NCBI RefSeq assembly: GCF_900101785.1
Contig: NZ_LT629688.1
Location: 930,001 to 994,000, forward strand
Direction of reading: 5' to 3'
DNA: 64,000 bases
From: Auraticoccus monumenti
Lineage (GTDB): Bacteria > Actinomycetota > Actinomycetes > Propionibacteriales > Propionibacteriaceae
The notes below the pieces were generated by a model. That model did not search any database. It had not been told where the DNA came from and was given only the letters and a program-made list of their open reading frames with translations. The position numbers were made by a program, and so were the translations under genes. Below, piece after piece: positions 1 to 10,347 of the stretch (position 1 is its first letter; each line of letters starts with the position of its first letter).

Positions 1-144
1 CGGGAGGCGTTGACCCTGGCGTACTTCGGGGGGTACACCCACACGGAGGTGGCCGGCCTTCTCCAGCTCCCGCTGGGGACGGTCAAGACGAGGATCCGAG
101 ACGGCCTGATCGGCCTGAGAGACGCGATGGGAGTGGGATCGTGA
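1..144 (+). CDS. ECF-type RNA polymerase sigma factor, C-terminal fragment
   Basis: The reading frame is open from the window edge to a TGA at 142-144, so only the last 47 residues are visible. They form a sigma region 4 helix-turn-helix ([20 protein letters not shown]), which recognises the -35 element. The stop overlaps the GTG start of the next gene by four bases (GTGA), so the two are probably translationally coupled. Because the next gene is an RskA-type anti-sigma factor, this is likely the cognate SigK-like ECF sigma factor. The partnership is inferred from position, and the N-terminal region 2 is outside the window. Confidence 0.85.
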   Translation, partial: REALTLAYFGGYTHTEVAGLLQLPLGTVKTRIRDGLIGLRDAMGVGS

Positions 145-977
145 GTCACGACCTGCATTCCGACGTGGGCGCCTACGTGGCCGATGCCCTCGACGACGAC
201 GAGCGCGAGGCGTTCGAGGCCCACCTGCCCGACTGCCCGAGCTGCCGTCGCGAGGTGACCGAGTTCCGGGAGACCGTGTCCCGGCTGTCGGTGGTGAGCG
301 AGACCGCACCGCCGCCGGCGCTGCGGGCCTCCGTGCTCGCCGCGATCGCCCAGGTGCGGCCGCTGCCCCCTGAGGTGCAGGAGGAGCCCTCGACGTCCGT
401 GGCCCCGCCACTGGTCGCCGCCGCCCCGCCACGGCGTGGTCTGCCCGAGGAGGGCGGGACCGACGAGGGACCGGTGGACGAGCTGGCCGTGCGCCGGCAG
501 CGCCGGGTGACCCGTCTGCTCACCGGTCTGGTGGCCGCCGCCGTGGTGGTGGCCCTCGCGGTGGGCGGCTGGGCGGTGACCCTGCAGCAGCGTGTCGAGA
601 CCATCGTGGCCGAGTCCCAGGTCCGGACCGAGCTGCTCAGCGCACCGGACGTGGAGGCGGTGAGCGTGCCGCTGCCCGACGGCGGGCACGTCGGCTACAC
701 CCTGTCCCGTCAGCAGGACCGGGCGATCCTCTCGGCGGCGGCGCTGGCCGAGACCGAGCCGGGCAAGGTCTACCAGCTGTGGACCATGCAGATCGACGAG
801 GAGGCCGGGACGCCCATCGAGGAGACCGTCAGGCCGAACGCCACCTTCACCGGCGGTGAGGACGTGTCCGTCCTGTTCGACCAGGTGAGCGACACCGAGG
901 CCCTGGCCATCACGGTGGAACCCGACACAGGCTCGACGATGCCGACCACGACGCCATTCGGGGTGGCTCAGGTGTGA
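141..977 (+). CDS. rskA: RskA-family membrane anti-sigma factor
   Basis: This 278-residue protein should hold the upstream sigma factor inactive at the membrane. The N-terminal cytoplasmic part carries a zinc-finger-type anti-sigma motif (H28, C32, C35, in HLPDCPSC). A single hydrophobic segment lies at about residues 126-148. The extracytoplasmic C-terminal half resembles the RskA domain ([11 protein letters not shown] followed by a beta-rich end with [10 protein letters not shown]). In this family, regulated proteolysis of the anti-sigma factor releases the sigma factor. The GTG start is set by the four-base overlap with the sigma gene. A strong hairpin follows the stop. The signal it senses is not evident here. 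Confidence 0.85.
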   Translation: MSHDLHSDVGAYVADALDDDEREAFEAHLPDCPSCRREVTEFRETVSRLSVVSETAPPPALRASVLAAIAQVRPLPPEVQEEPSTSVAPPLVAAAPPRRGLPEEGGTDEGPVDELAVRRQRRVTRLLTGLVAAAVVVALAVGGWAVTLQQRVETIVAESQVRTELLSAPDVEAVSVPLPDGGHVGYTLSRQQDRAILSAAALAETEPGKVYQLWTMQIDEEAGTPIEETVRPNATFTGGEDVSVLFDQVSDTEALAITVEPDTGSTMPTTTPFGVAQV

Positions 978-1029
978 GACCGGGATTCGGTCCGCCACCC
1001 TCGTGGTCGGGGGGCGTCGTCAGCAGCAG

Positions 1030-1063
1030 AGGTCCGGGAACGCGGTCACCGCGTCCCGGACCT
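1030..1063 (+). terminator. Strong hairpin after the anti-sigma gene
   Basis: The arms AGGTCCGGGAACGCGG and CCGCGTCCCGGACCT pair over about 15 bases with one bulge and a TCA loop. There is no T-tract, which is common for actinobacterial terminators. It lies 52 bases after the rskA stop and before the next plus-strand gene. Confidence 0.6.
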
Positions 1064-1098
1064 CACTGCGTCCGGGGGCCGCGAACTAGCATGGGCCC

Positions 1099-2082
1099 GT
1101 GGACACCGTGACCGGGTGCTGTGGCACCGGCCGAGGGGATCTCCCCGGGGCGCCGACGGACGCCGCGCCCGCACCGGGGACCAGGACGGTGGCCGGCGCG
1201 GCCGATCCCAGCCCGCGATCACCGCTGGTCGAGGTGCCCGCTGGGAGCTTCTGGATGGGCTCGGAGGACCCCGACGGCTTCCCGGCCGACGGCGAGGGTC
1301 CGGTCCGGCAGGTGTCCACCCGGGCTTTCGCCATCGCGGCGCACGCGGTCACCAACGCCGACTTCGCGGAGTTCGTCGAGGCCACCGCGTACCGCACCGA
1401 CGCCGAGCGCTTCGGCTGGTCCTTCGTCTTCCACCTGCTGGTGCACCCCCGCGCCCGGCGCCACGTGATGGCGGAGCGGGTGCCCGGTGCGCCCTGGTGG
1501 CGGGCGGTGCGGGGTGCCACGTGGTTCGCTCCCGGCGGCCCGGGTTCGGACGTCGCCAGGCTGGCCGACCACCCCGTGGTGCACGTCTCCCACGCCGACG
1601 CGCTCGCCTACGCGGGCTGGCGCGGGGCCCGGCTGCCCACCGAGGCCGAGTGGGAGCGCGCGGCCCGCGGTGGCCTGGAGGGCGCCGTCTACCCCTGGGG
1701 TGACGAGCTGACCCCGGGCGGGGAGCACCGGGCCAACATCTGGCAGGGTCGTTTCCCCGAGGACAACACCGAGGCCGACGGATGGTTGGGGACCGCCCCG
1801 GTGGACGCCTTCGCTCCCAACGGCTGGGGCCTGTACGGCACGTCGGGCAACGTGTGGGAGTGGACCGGCGACCTGTTCTCGGCCACGTACCACCGTCACG
1901 ACAAGCCGGCCACCCGTCAAGACCCCCGCGGCCCCCGCTATGGGCAGGCCCGGGTGGTCCGTGGGGGCTCCTACCTCTGCCACCACTCCTACTGCAACCG
2001 GTACCGCGTCGCCGCCAGGACGTCGGTCACCGACGACTCCTCCCTCGGTCACACCGGTCTGCGCGTCGTCGTCGAGCGCTGA
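1099..2082 (+). CDS. Formylglycine-generating enzyme (SUMF1/FGE family)
   Basis: The 327-residue protein fits the family of aerobic, copper-dependent oxidases that turn a sulfatase active-site cysteine into C-alpha-formylglycine. The fold starts at VEVPAGSFWMGS (about residue 49) and continues through GARLPTEAEWERAARGG, YPWGDE and GLYGTSGNVWEWTGD to VVRGGSYLCHHSYCNRYR. Both active-site cysteines of the bacterial enzyme are present as C294 and C299 in CHHSYC. The GTG start gives a short Cys-Cys-containing leader. No sulfatase is nearby, so the substrate must be encoded elsewhere. The family and cysteine pair are clear; that it is active is inferred. Confidence 0.9.
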   Translation: MDTVTGCCGTGRGDLPGAPTDAAPAPGTRTVAGAADPSPRSPLVEVPAGSFWMGSEDPDGFPADGEGPVRQVSTRAFAIAAHAVTNADFAEFVEATAYRTDAERFGWSFVFHLLVHPRARRHVMAERVPGAPWWRAVRGATWFAPGGPGSDVARLADHPVVHVSHADALAYAGWRGARLPTEAEWERAARGGLEGAVYPWGDELTPGGEHRANIWQGRFPEDNTEADGWLGTAPVDAFAPNGWGLYGTSGNVWEWTGDLFSATYHRHDKPATRQDPRGPRYGQARVVRGGSYLCHHSYCNRYRVAARTSVTDDSSLGHTGLRVVVER

Positions 2083-2259
2083 GCTTCGCCGGCTCCGGCG
2101 GAGCAGTCGGCACGGTCTGGCGGTCAGGTGCTCCGGAGCGTGCCCGACCCGATCCGACCCGACCCGACCCGTCGCCCGGGCTGACGCTGCGGCGGCTCGC
2201 GGCCCGGCGCGATCACCAAGGCGGGGCGGGAAGGCCGCCGCTGTGTGATCCCGTCCCGG

Positions 2260-2697
2260 TCAGTCGTTGACGCAGAACTCGTTGCCCTCGGGGTCGAGCA
2301 TGAGGTGCCAGGACTGCGGACCCTGCCGGTGGGTGGCCACGAAGCGGGCGCCACGGGCCTCCAGCTCGGCGCGGGCGGCGTCCTTGTCTCCGGTGCGGAC
2401 GTCCAGGTGCAACCGGTTCTTGACGGTCTTGGGCTCCGGGACGTCCTGGAACAGCACCCGCAGACGCGAGCGCCCGCCGTCGGGGTCGGGACTGATCGCG
2501 GCGGCTCCCCGCCAGACCAGCGTGCCGTGGTGGGTGGTGGTTTCCTCCTCCGTGGCGTGGCCCTGCTCGACCATCCGGCGGACGAACGCCTCGTCGGTGG
2601 GCTCGACCTGCCAGCGGAGGGTCTCGGCCCACCAGTCGGCGAGGGTGAGGGCGTCGGCGCAGTCGACGGCGACCTGGATGATGCGCGGCTCGGTCAT
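2260..2697 (-). CDS. VOC-family protein (glyoxalase/dioxygenase superfamily)
   Basis: A 145-residue protein made of two beta-alpha-beta-beta-beta modules of the vicinal-oxygen-chelate fold. The first strand reads IIQVAVDCAD, the second half has NRLHLDVRTGD, and the C-terminus has HLMLDPEGNEFCVND, which carries the usual glutamate ligand. Members include glyoxalases, dioxygenases and antibiotic-binding proteins, and the subclass cannot be chosen from sequence. Many small actinobacterial relatives are annotated only as glyoxalase-like. It is a single minus-strand gene with an ATG start, next to a plus-strand FGE gene that ends 177 bases away. Confidence 0.75.
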   Translation of the reverse strand: MTEPRIIQVAVDCADALTLADWWAETLRWQVEPTDEAFVRRMVEQGHATEEETTTHHGTLVWRGAAAISPDPDGGRSRLRVLFQDVPEPKTVKNRLHLDVRTGDKDAARAELEARGARFVATHRQGPQSWHLMLDPEGNEFCVND

Positions 2698-2852
2698 GGT
2701 CTGAGTATGTCCCGCGCCGCTGACACTCCGGAAGACCGTGCGCCCTCCCCGGCAGGGCCTCTCCCAGCGTGCGGCGGGGCTGCTCGCCAGGGAGCTCCGG
2801 CTCGTGCTCCCGTGGGCCGATGCACGCCCTGCGTCCCGACGACGTGGGTGTG

Positions 2853-3473
2853 ATGCCGCGCCGCAGCCGTCCCGACAGACTCGCTGGCGTGACCAGCGCC
2901 AGACGACCGCCGACCTGGCTGGCCGGCCTCCGCGCGACCACGGTCGTCGCCGGGGCGGTGGCGGCGTGGGGGTTCAGCTTCCCCGGTCAGCCGGTCCTCC
3001 CGGTGCTGCTCGCCCTGGTGGCGAGCGTGGTCGCCGCGGTGGGAGCCGTCGTGTGGGTCGGGTCCCTGCCCCGGAGCCGGCGGCACCGGCTGGGGGTGGG
3101 CCTGGTCCTCGTGGCCGTGGTGGGGCTGGCCGCCGCCGCCGAGCTGCCCGCCCGGGCGCGGTTCCTGCCCAGCGCACCGGTCTTCAGCCTGGTCGCGGGG
3201 CTGTCGGACCGGCCGCCCGCGCCGGGCACCGTGTTTGGCGCCGAGCACCGGGGTCCCTGCCCGGCCGTGGTCGGCCTGGAGCTGGTCAGCCACTGCGTCA
3301 CCGTGCCCGGTGGTCTGCTCCTCTTCGACCACGCCGGGTCGGCGCTGTTCGACGACGCCGGCTGGGCCTACCTGCCGTGGGGCCCGGACGTCGTGGTCGA
3401 GGAGGGCTGGTTCGAGCGTCCAGAGTTCATCCACCTGGTGGGGGACTGGTACGCGTTCTCGTCCAGCTGGTGA
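2853..3473 (+). CDS. Hypothetical membrane protein
   Basis: About 206 residues from the ATG at 2853; a GTG at 2889 (VTSARRPPTW) is an alternative start. I do not recognise the family. The N-terminal half has two or three hydrophobic segments: TVVAGAVAAWGFSF, a valine/alanine-rich stretch near VLLALVASVVAAVGAVVWVG, and GLVLVAVVGLAAAAEL. The C-terminal half looks soluble and aromatic-rich and ends in WYAFSSSW. This architecture suggests a membrane-anchored extracytoplasmic domain. The frame stays open further upstream, but those codons look like chance extension. It converges on the methyltransferase gene. Confidence 0.5.
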   Translation: MPRRSRPDRLAGVTSARRPPTWLAGLRATTVVAGAVAAWGFSFPGQPVLPVLLALVASVVAAVGAVVWVGSLPRSRRHRLGVGLVLVAVVGLAAAAELPARARFLPSAPVFSLVAGLSDRPPAPGTVFGAEHRGPCPAVVGLELVSHCVTVPGGLLLFDHAGSALFDDAGWAYLPWGPDVVVEEGWFERPEFIHLVGDWYAFSSSW

Positions 3474-3604
3474 GGCTGGGCGGTCCCTTCGTCTGGATCC
3501 GCTGGGCGACGGGTCCGGTCACGGCAGGCGCAGTCCGAGGACCGCACCGTAGTCGTCGCCGTACCACCCTCCGATGGCCGCGCGGATGCCGTGGTCGTCG
3601 CGGG

Positions 3605-4351
3605 TCAGGACCGGCGGGCCAGCAGGCTGTAGGTGTTCGGCAGCCGGCCGTCCCAGACCGCGGCGTCGACCCCGTCCGGACGCCAGAACGGCTCAGGGTG
3701 CTCGCGCAGGTCGACCAGCTCCAGGCCCGCGTCCAGCACGGCCATCACCGTCTGGGCGAGGGTGTGCTGGCGCTCCACGGCGCCGTGGCCGGGGAAGGTG
3801 TCGTTGACGTGCTTCTCGGCGAAGTAGCCACGGTCGGCGCGGACCCGGGGCTCGTCGGCGTCCCAGCTGAACACCGGCACCAGGGGGTGCGCCTCGTGGA
3901 CGAAGAGGTGGCCACCGGGGCGGAGCAGCCGGGCCATCTCCCTCGCCCAGGCCGTCAGGTCGCCGAGCCAGTTCAGGGCGCCCTTGCCGGTGTAGACGAG
4001 GTCGGCGCAGCCATCGGCCAGCGGCGTGCTCGGCAGCACGGCCACCAGGTAGCGGCAGGGGACACCCAGCTCGTCGGCGCGACGCTGGGCCGCCCCGACC
4101 GCGGTCGTGCTGTAGTCCAGCCCGACCACCGCGACGGCACCGGCGCGCACCAGGGCGACGTCGTCGATGCCGTGGCCGCTCTGCGGGTGCACCACGCGGG
4201 GCCCGGTGCGCAGGATCGGGTCCAGCAGCTCCCGTTCCACGGGAAACAGGTCGGCCGTCCGAGCCTCCGCCAGCAGCTCGTCGTACTCGCGCACGTGCTT
4301 CGTGGAGGCCTGTTCCCACGCCTGTCGGGTCCGCTGGTCGATGTCAGTCAC
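3605..4351 (-). CDS. Class I SAM-dependent methyltransferase
   Basis: A 248-residue protein with the Rossmann-type methyltransferase fold. Motif I is atypical (VVHPQSGHGIDDVAL, where a glycine-rich loop is expected). It is followed by AVVGLDYSTTAV (acidic end of strand 2), LVYTGKGALNWLGDLTAW (post-II region) and MARLLRPGGHLFVHEAHPL (motif III). Relatives with this HPQSG-type loop methylate small molecules or are uncharacterised, so the substrate is unknown. It starts with GTG. The upstream 493 bases hold no other convincing gene and should carry its promoter. Confidence 0.75.
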   Translation of the reverse strand: MTDIDQRTRQAWEQASTKHVREYDELLAEARTADLFPVERELLDPILRTGPRVVHPQSGHGIDDVALVRAGAVAVVGLDYSTTAVGAAQRRADELGVPCRYLVAVLPSTPLADGCADLVYTGKGALNWLGDLTAWAREMARLLRPGGHLFVHEAHPLVPVFSWDADEPRVRADRGYFAEKHVNDTFPGHGAVERQHTLAQTVMAVLDAGLELVDLREHPEPFWRPDGVDAAVWDGRLPNTYSLLARRS

Positions 4352-4844
4352 CCCGCCAGTCTCGTCCGGCTCCCGGTGCCGCGCGCAGGGACTTTCCGGA
4401 AGGCCGCCTGCTAGGCGGTCGAGGCGGGACCGCCGCGCGCTGAGCCGTCACAGCCGACGGCCGGGTGAGAACTGAGCATGTCCTGAGGCAAAACAGAGCA
4501 GGATCCGGGCAGACGCTGATGGTGAGGGGGCAGAGTTGTCTTCGTCGGGCTGCCGACCACGTCGTCTCGGGGGAGCGGCACACGGGGAGCAGATCTGGCA
4601 CAGGACGCGGCGTGGCCGCGCAGCAAACCATCGGGGGACGGTGCGCTGCGCGGACTCGTCGGTCTGCCCCCTCCTCGGTGAGTGTTCCCGAGTTCCCGCT
4701 TCGACACCGACCACGCCACGAGTGTGCGGCTGCGGCATCCGCGCTGGAACAGCCCTGACCGCCCCTGGTGTGTGCGGCACGGGTGATGGGGAGCCCGAGC
4801 CGGCCCGCAGGTCCACCACCTGGACCGCGGGACGCCCGGCGGGA
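4352..4844. other. Non-coding stretch between the methyltransferase and gdhA
   Basis: No reading frame here has convincing protein-like composition. Read on the minus strand it follows gdhA and leads into the methyltransferase gene. The clearest structure is an inverted repeat GGCGGTC (4412-4418) with GACCGCC (4426-4432). The first arm could instead pair with CCGCC at about 4402-4406, giving two mutually exclusive hairpins about 60-80 bases before the methyltransferase start. I see no clear promoter. Confidence 0.4.
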
Positions 4845-6879
<2,035 letters not shown>

Positions 6880-6883
<4 letters not shown>

Positions 6884-8196
6884 CGGTGGTTCCTCCCGGT
6901 CAGTGCGGTGCCGCCCCGTCCGTCGACGCCGGGCGCGGCTCCGGTGGTGCCGGTGGCCGGGGGCGAGGGGGTGCCGGCCGACGTCGGTGCCGTGGCGGTG
7001 AGCGGCGCCCGGGCGGTCAGCGTGAAGGTGTGGGCGTCGCCGGCGTGCCGGAGCGAGCCGCCGACCGCGGTCAGCCGTTCGGCCATCCCGATCAGGCCGC
7101 TGCCGGCGGAGCGCTCACCGTCGGTGCGCACCCCGTCGTTGACCACCACCAGCTCCGCCTCGGCCGACCCTGGCCCGTCCACCAGCCGCAACGTGATCCG
7201 GGCGCTCCGGGCCCGGCTGTGCCGGATGACGTTGGTGACGGCCTCGCGGACCACCGCGCCGAGGACGTCGCCGACCTCGGCGTCCACCCGCCCTTCCGGC
7301 AGCTCGTTGACCAGCACGCACTCGATCCCGGCCGAGACCAGCAGCGACCGGGCCCCGACCAGCTCCTGGGGCAGGTCGGAGGAGCGGACGCCGGCGACGA
7401 TCCGCCGCACCTCCTTGCTGGCGTCCTCGGCGATGCCCCGCACCTGCGACATCTCCTCCGCCGCTCGCTCGCTGCGCCCGCGCCGGGCCAGCTCGGCGGC
7501 CAGCTCGCTCTTGACCACCACCGTGGTGAGGGTGCGGCCGAAGACGTCGTGCAGGTCGCGGGAGATCCGCAGCCGCTCCTCGGCGATGGCCAACCGGGCG
7601 GACTGGCCGCGGGCGTCGTCCAGGGCGTACAGCACCCGCAGCATCCACCCCGACAGCCACACCGTCCCGGCGACGAAGGCCATCATCAGCGACAGCACCA
7701 CGATGGAGACCACGTTCTGCAAGACCGTCATGCTGCTGATCGGACTGATCACCAGCAGCAGCACGACGGCCGCCACCACCGGCACCCCGACCGCGAGCCA
7801 CCAGGCCAGGCGGGGGGAGAAGGCCGCCACGCTGATGGCCACCACGACCAGCATGGCCGAGGGCCAGGAGCTGCGCAGCGGCATGGTCAGGGGGATCGCG
7901 GCCAGCGTCAGCACGGTGAGGCCCAGCCAGAGCCCGAGCAGCACGCGCAGCCGCCCGCTCATCCCCGCGGAGGTGCGCACCGAGAGCAGGCTCCAGCGCA
8001 GCCAGGCCACGTTGGTGGCCGTGTGGACCAGGACCAGGAGCATCGCCGCAGCCAGCGGAGGCCCGCTGTACCGCGGGTCGACACCCATCTGCAGCCCGGC
8101 GAACAGCTCGGTGGCCATGATCACGTACACCGACCAGTGCACGTAGGCGACGAAGCGCTCGGTGCTGCGACGCAGGGCGCCCGGGTTGTCCTTCAC
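6880..8196 (-). CDS. Membrane sensor histidine kinase (DesK-like, HisKA_3)
   Basis: A 438-residue kinase. The N-terminal 190 residues hold about five or six membrane helices with short loops and no large sensor domain, so the signal is probably read in the membrane. The dimerisation and phosphoacceptor motif is ISRDLHDVFG with H216. The HATPase_c domain has the N box REAVTNVIRHSRA and a G box NDG...GSGLIGMAERL. The last 45 residues are a proline/threonine/alanine-rich tail. It starts with GTG, and its stop overlaps the response regulator start by four bases. Confidence 0.92.
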
Positions 8197-8256
8197 GAGG
8201 TCGATCCTCCCAGCGGCCGGGGCGGCTCAGCGGTGACGCCCGTCATCTCCCCGCCC

Positions 8257-10338
8257 TCAGCGTCCCCGCCGGCCCCCACGGGTGCGCAGGTAGTCGCGCA
8301 CCACGTACTCACCGAGCCGCCCGGCCTGCGGGGCGAACACCCGCCCACCGGCCCGGCGGGCCACCGCGTCGAGGAACCGCTCCAGCCCCGGGTCGTCGCC
8401 GAGGCGAAAGAAGTTGAGCGTCGCCCGGGCGCGGGTCAGGCGGTCCACCTGCTGCAGCGTCGCCCGGAGCGTCTCCCGCTCCGGCGGCCAGGAGAAGTAC
8501 GGGGTGCCGTCGGGCTGCAGGTGGGCCGTCGGCTCGCCGTCGGTGACTACCAGCACCACCGGCTCGGCGTCGGGGTGGCGGTGCAGGTGCCGTCCGGCCA
8601 GGGAGAGCGCGTGCGCCAGGTTCGTGCCCTGCACCCACGCCGGCTCCACCCCCGCCAGCTCCAGCGGGCTCAGCCGCCGGGCCATCAGGTCGAACCCGAT
8701 GATCTGCAGCGCGTCGCTGCGGAACCGCGTGGCCACCAGGTGGGCCAGCGCCAGCGAGGTCTGCTTCATCGGACCCCACCGGTCGGCCTGGATCATCGAG
8801 AACGACAGGTCCACGCACAGCGCCACCGCCGCACTCGTCCGCCGCTCCGTCTCCGCCACCACGAAGTCCTCCGCCTCCAGCGTGAACCCCGCCGCGGGGA
8901 CGGCACCACCGGAGCGTACGCCGTCGGGCGGCGGCGTCCTCCCGGAGCCGTCCCGGTCGTGCACCTCCAGCCGGGAGCCGGTGGCCCCGTCGCGCGCGGT
9001 CGGCGTCCCGGCCTCCGCGGCGCGACGGGCGATGGCGTTGACCACCGACCGCACGGCGTCCACCGGCTGGTCGCCGCCGAGCTCCCAGGGCAGGTAGGCC
9101 CCCGTCCGCTCGTCGGCGGCGCCCGTGCGCCGGTCGTCGTGGGAACCGGTGCCCGGGGCGTCCAGGGAGGCGAAGATCCGCTTGAGGGTGGTCTCGCCCA
9201 GGCGGCGCAGCGCCTTGGGGCTGAGGCTGAGCCCGGAGTCACCGCGCTGCAGCCAGCCCTGCCGCTCCAGTTCGCGCTCCATCCGGCGCAGCTGCTCGAG
9301 GTCGCGGACGGCCTCTCCGCCCAGCTGGCGCTCGATCGCCTCCACGTCGACGTCGTCCAGCCCGGCACCGGCGTAGTCCTGCCCGAGCTGGGCCTGGAGG
9401 TCCTCGACGTCGGCGAGGTCGGAGACCACGCCCACCGCCTCGCCGTAGCCCAGGCCCTCCTCGCCGTCGACGTCGAACCCGCGGCCGCGCATCATCCCGG
9501 GCCGCAGCGCGGTCAGGTTGTCGCGGAGCTGGCCGAGCTGGCTGGCCAGGTCGGCGTCGCCCATGGCCTGCTGCATCAGGTCGGCCAGCTCGGCGCGCTG
9601 CTCGCGGCTGAGGGAGCGCATCATCCGCTCGGCGTCGGCCTGGCGGCGGGCCAGCAGGTCGACCAGCTCGTCGGTGTCGGCCGGGCCCTCGGGGAAGAAC
9701 TCGCCGTGGCGGTCCATGAACTCGGCGAACTGCTCGGTGGTGTCCTGCCCCTTCGAGTGGGCGGCCAGCAGGGAGTTGAGGTCGGCCAGCATGTCGCGGA
9801 GCTGCTGGGAGCCGGCCGGGTCCTGCCCGGAGAGCGCCTGCTTCAGCCCGGCGAACTGCTGGTCCAGGACCTGCTCGCGCAGCATCTCCTTGATCTGCTC
9901 GTAGGTGCGGCGGGCCTCCTCGGAGCGCCAGGAGTAGTCGGCCAGCGCCCGGACGTCGGCCGCGGTCGAGCCGGGGAGGGTGTCCAGCTCCATCTCGGCC
10001 AGCCGGGCCGCGTCGGTGCCGTCGCCGGCCAGCGCCTCCCGCTCGGCCGCGACGGCCTGGTCCAGGGCGGCGCGGACCTGGTCCAGGACGCCGCCGAGGT
10101 TGCCGCGGCGCTGCAGCTCGCGGCGTCGGCGGGCCAGCTGGCGGCGCAGGGCGTCCGTCCCGGGGGTGCGGCCGGTACCGGAACGGCGCAGCTCGTCGAG
10201 GACGTCGCGCAGGTTCTCCCCGGCCAGGACGCGCTCACCCACCTCGTCCACCACCGCTCGCAGGTCGAAGGGTGCGGCCAGCGGGTCGGGGCCGTCGTGC
10301 CAGGCGCCGTAGGACCAGCGGCCCGGACGTGAGCTCAT
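8257..10338 (-). CDS. VWA-domain protein paired with a MoxR ATPase
   Basis: A 693-residue cytosolic protein. The first 480 residues are charged, helical and glutamine/leucine-rich. A von Willebrand A domain follows, with a MIDAS motif DLSFS near residue 510 and TDGEPTAH further on, and the chain ends RGGRRGR. VWA proteins next to MoxR-type AAA ATPases usually act as a chaperone-like pair that remodels or inserts a cofactor in a target complex; magnesium chelatase is the distant model. The gene starts nine bases after the ATPase stop in the same direction. No target enzyme is obvious nearby. Confidence 0.82.
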   Translation of the reverse strand: MSSRPGRWSYGAWHDGPDPLAAPFDLRAVVDEVGERVLAGENLRDVLDELRRSGTGRTPGTDALRRQLARRRRELQRRGNLGGVLDQVRAALDQAVAAEREALAGDGTDAARLAEMELDTLPGSTAADVRALADYSWRSEEARRTYEQIKEMLREQVLDQQFAGLKQALSGQDPAGSQQLRDMLADLNSLLAAHSKGQDTTEQFAEFMDRHGEFFPEGPADTDELVDLLARRQADAERMMRSLSREQRAELADLMQQAMGDADLASQLGQLRDNLTALRPGMMRGRGFDVDGEEGLGYGEAVGVVSDLADVEDLQAQLGQDYAGAGLDDVDVEAIERQLGGEAVRDLEQLRRMERELERQGWLQRGDSGLSLSPKALRRLGETTLKRIFASLDAPGTGSHDDRRTGAADERTGAYLPWELGGDQPVDAVRSVVNAIARRAAEAGTPTARDGATGSRLEVHDRDGSGRTPPPDGVRSGGAVPAAGFTLEAEDFVVAETERRTSAAVALCVDLSFSMIQADRWGPMKQTSLALAHLVATRFRSDALQIIGFDLMARRLSPLELAGVEPAWVQGTNLAHALSLAGRHLHRHPDAEPVVLVVTDGEPTAHLQPDGTPYFSWPPERETLRATLQQVDRLTRARATLNFFRLGDDPGLERFLDAVARRAGGRVFAPQAGRLGEYVVRDYLRTRGGRRGR

Positions 10339-10347
10339 CGGTCCTCC

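Noticed and set aside
6886-10332. An open plus-strand frame of more than 1,100 codons opposite the kinase and VWA genes
   Set aside because: It mirrors the third-codon GC bias of the minus-strand genes, has no domain pattern and is low-complexity; it is a shadow.
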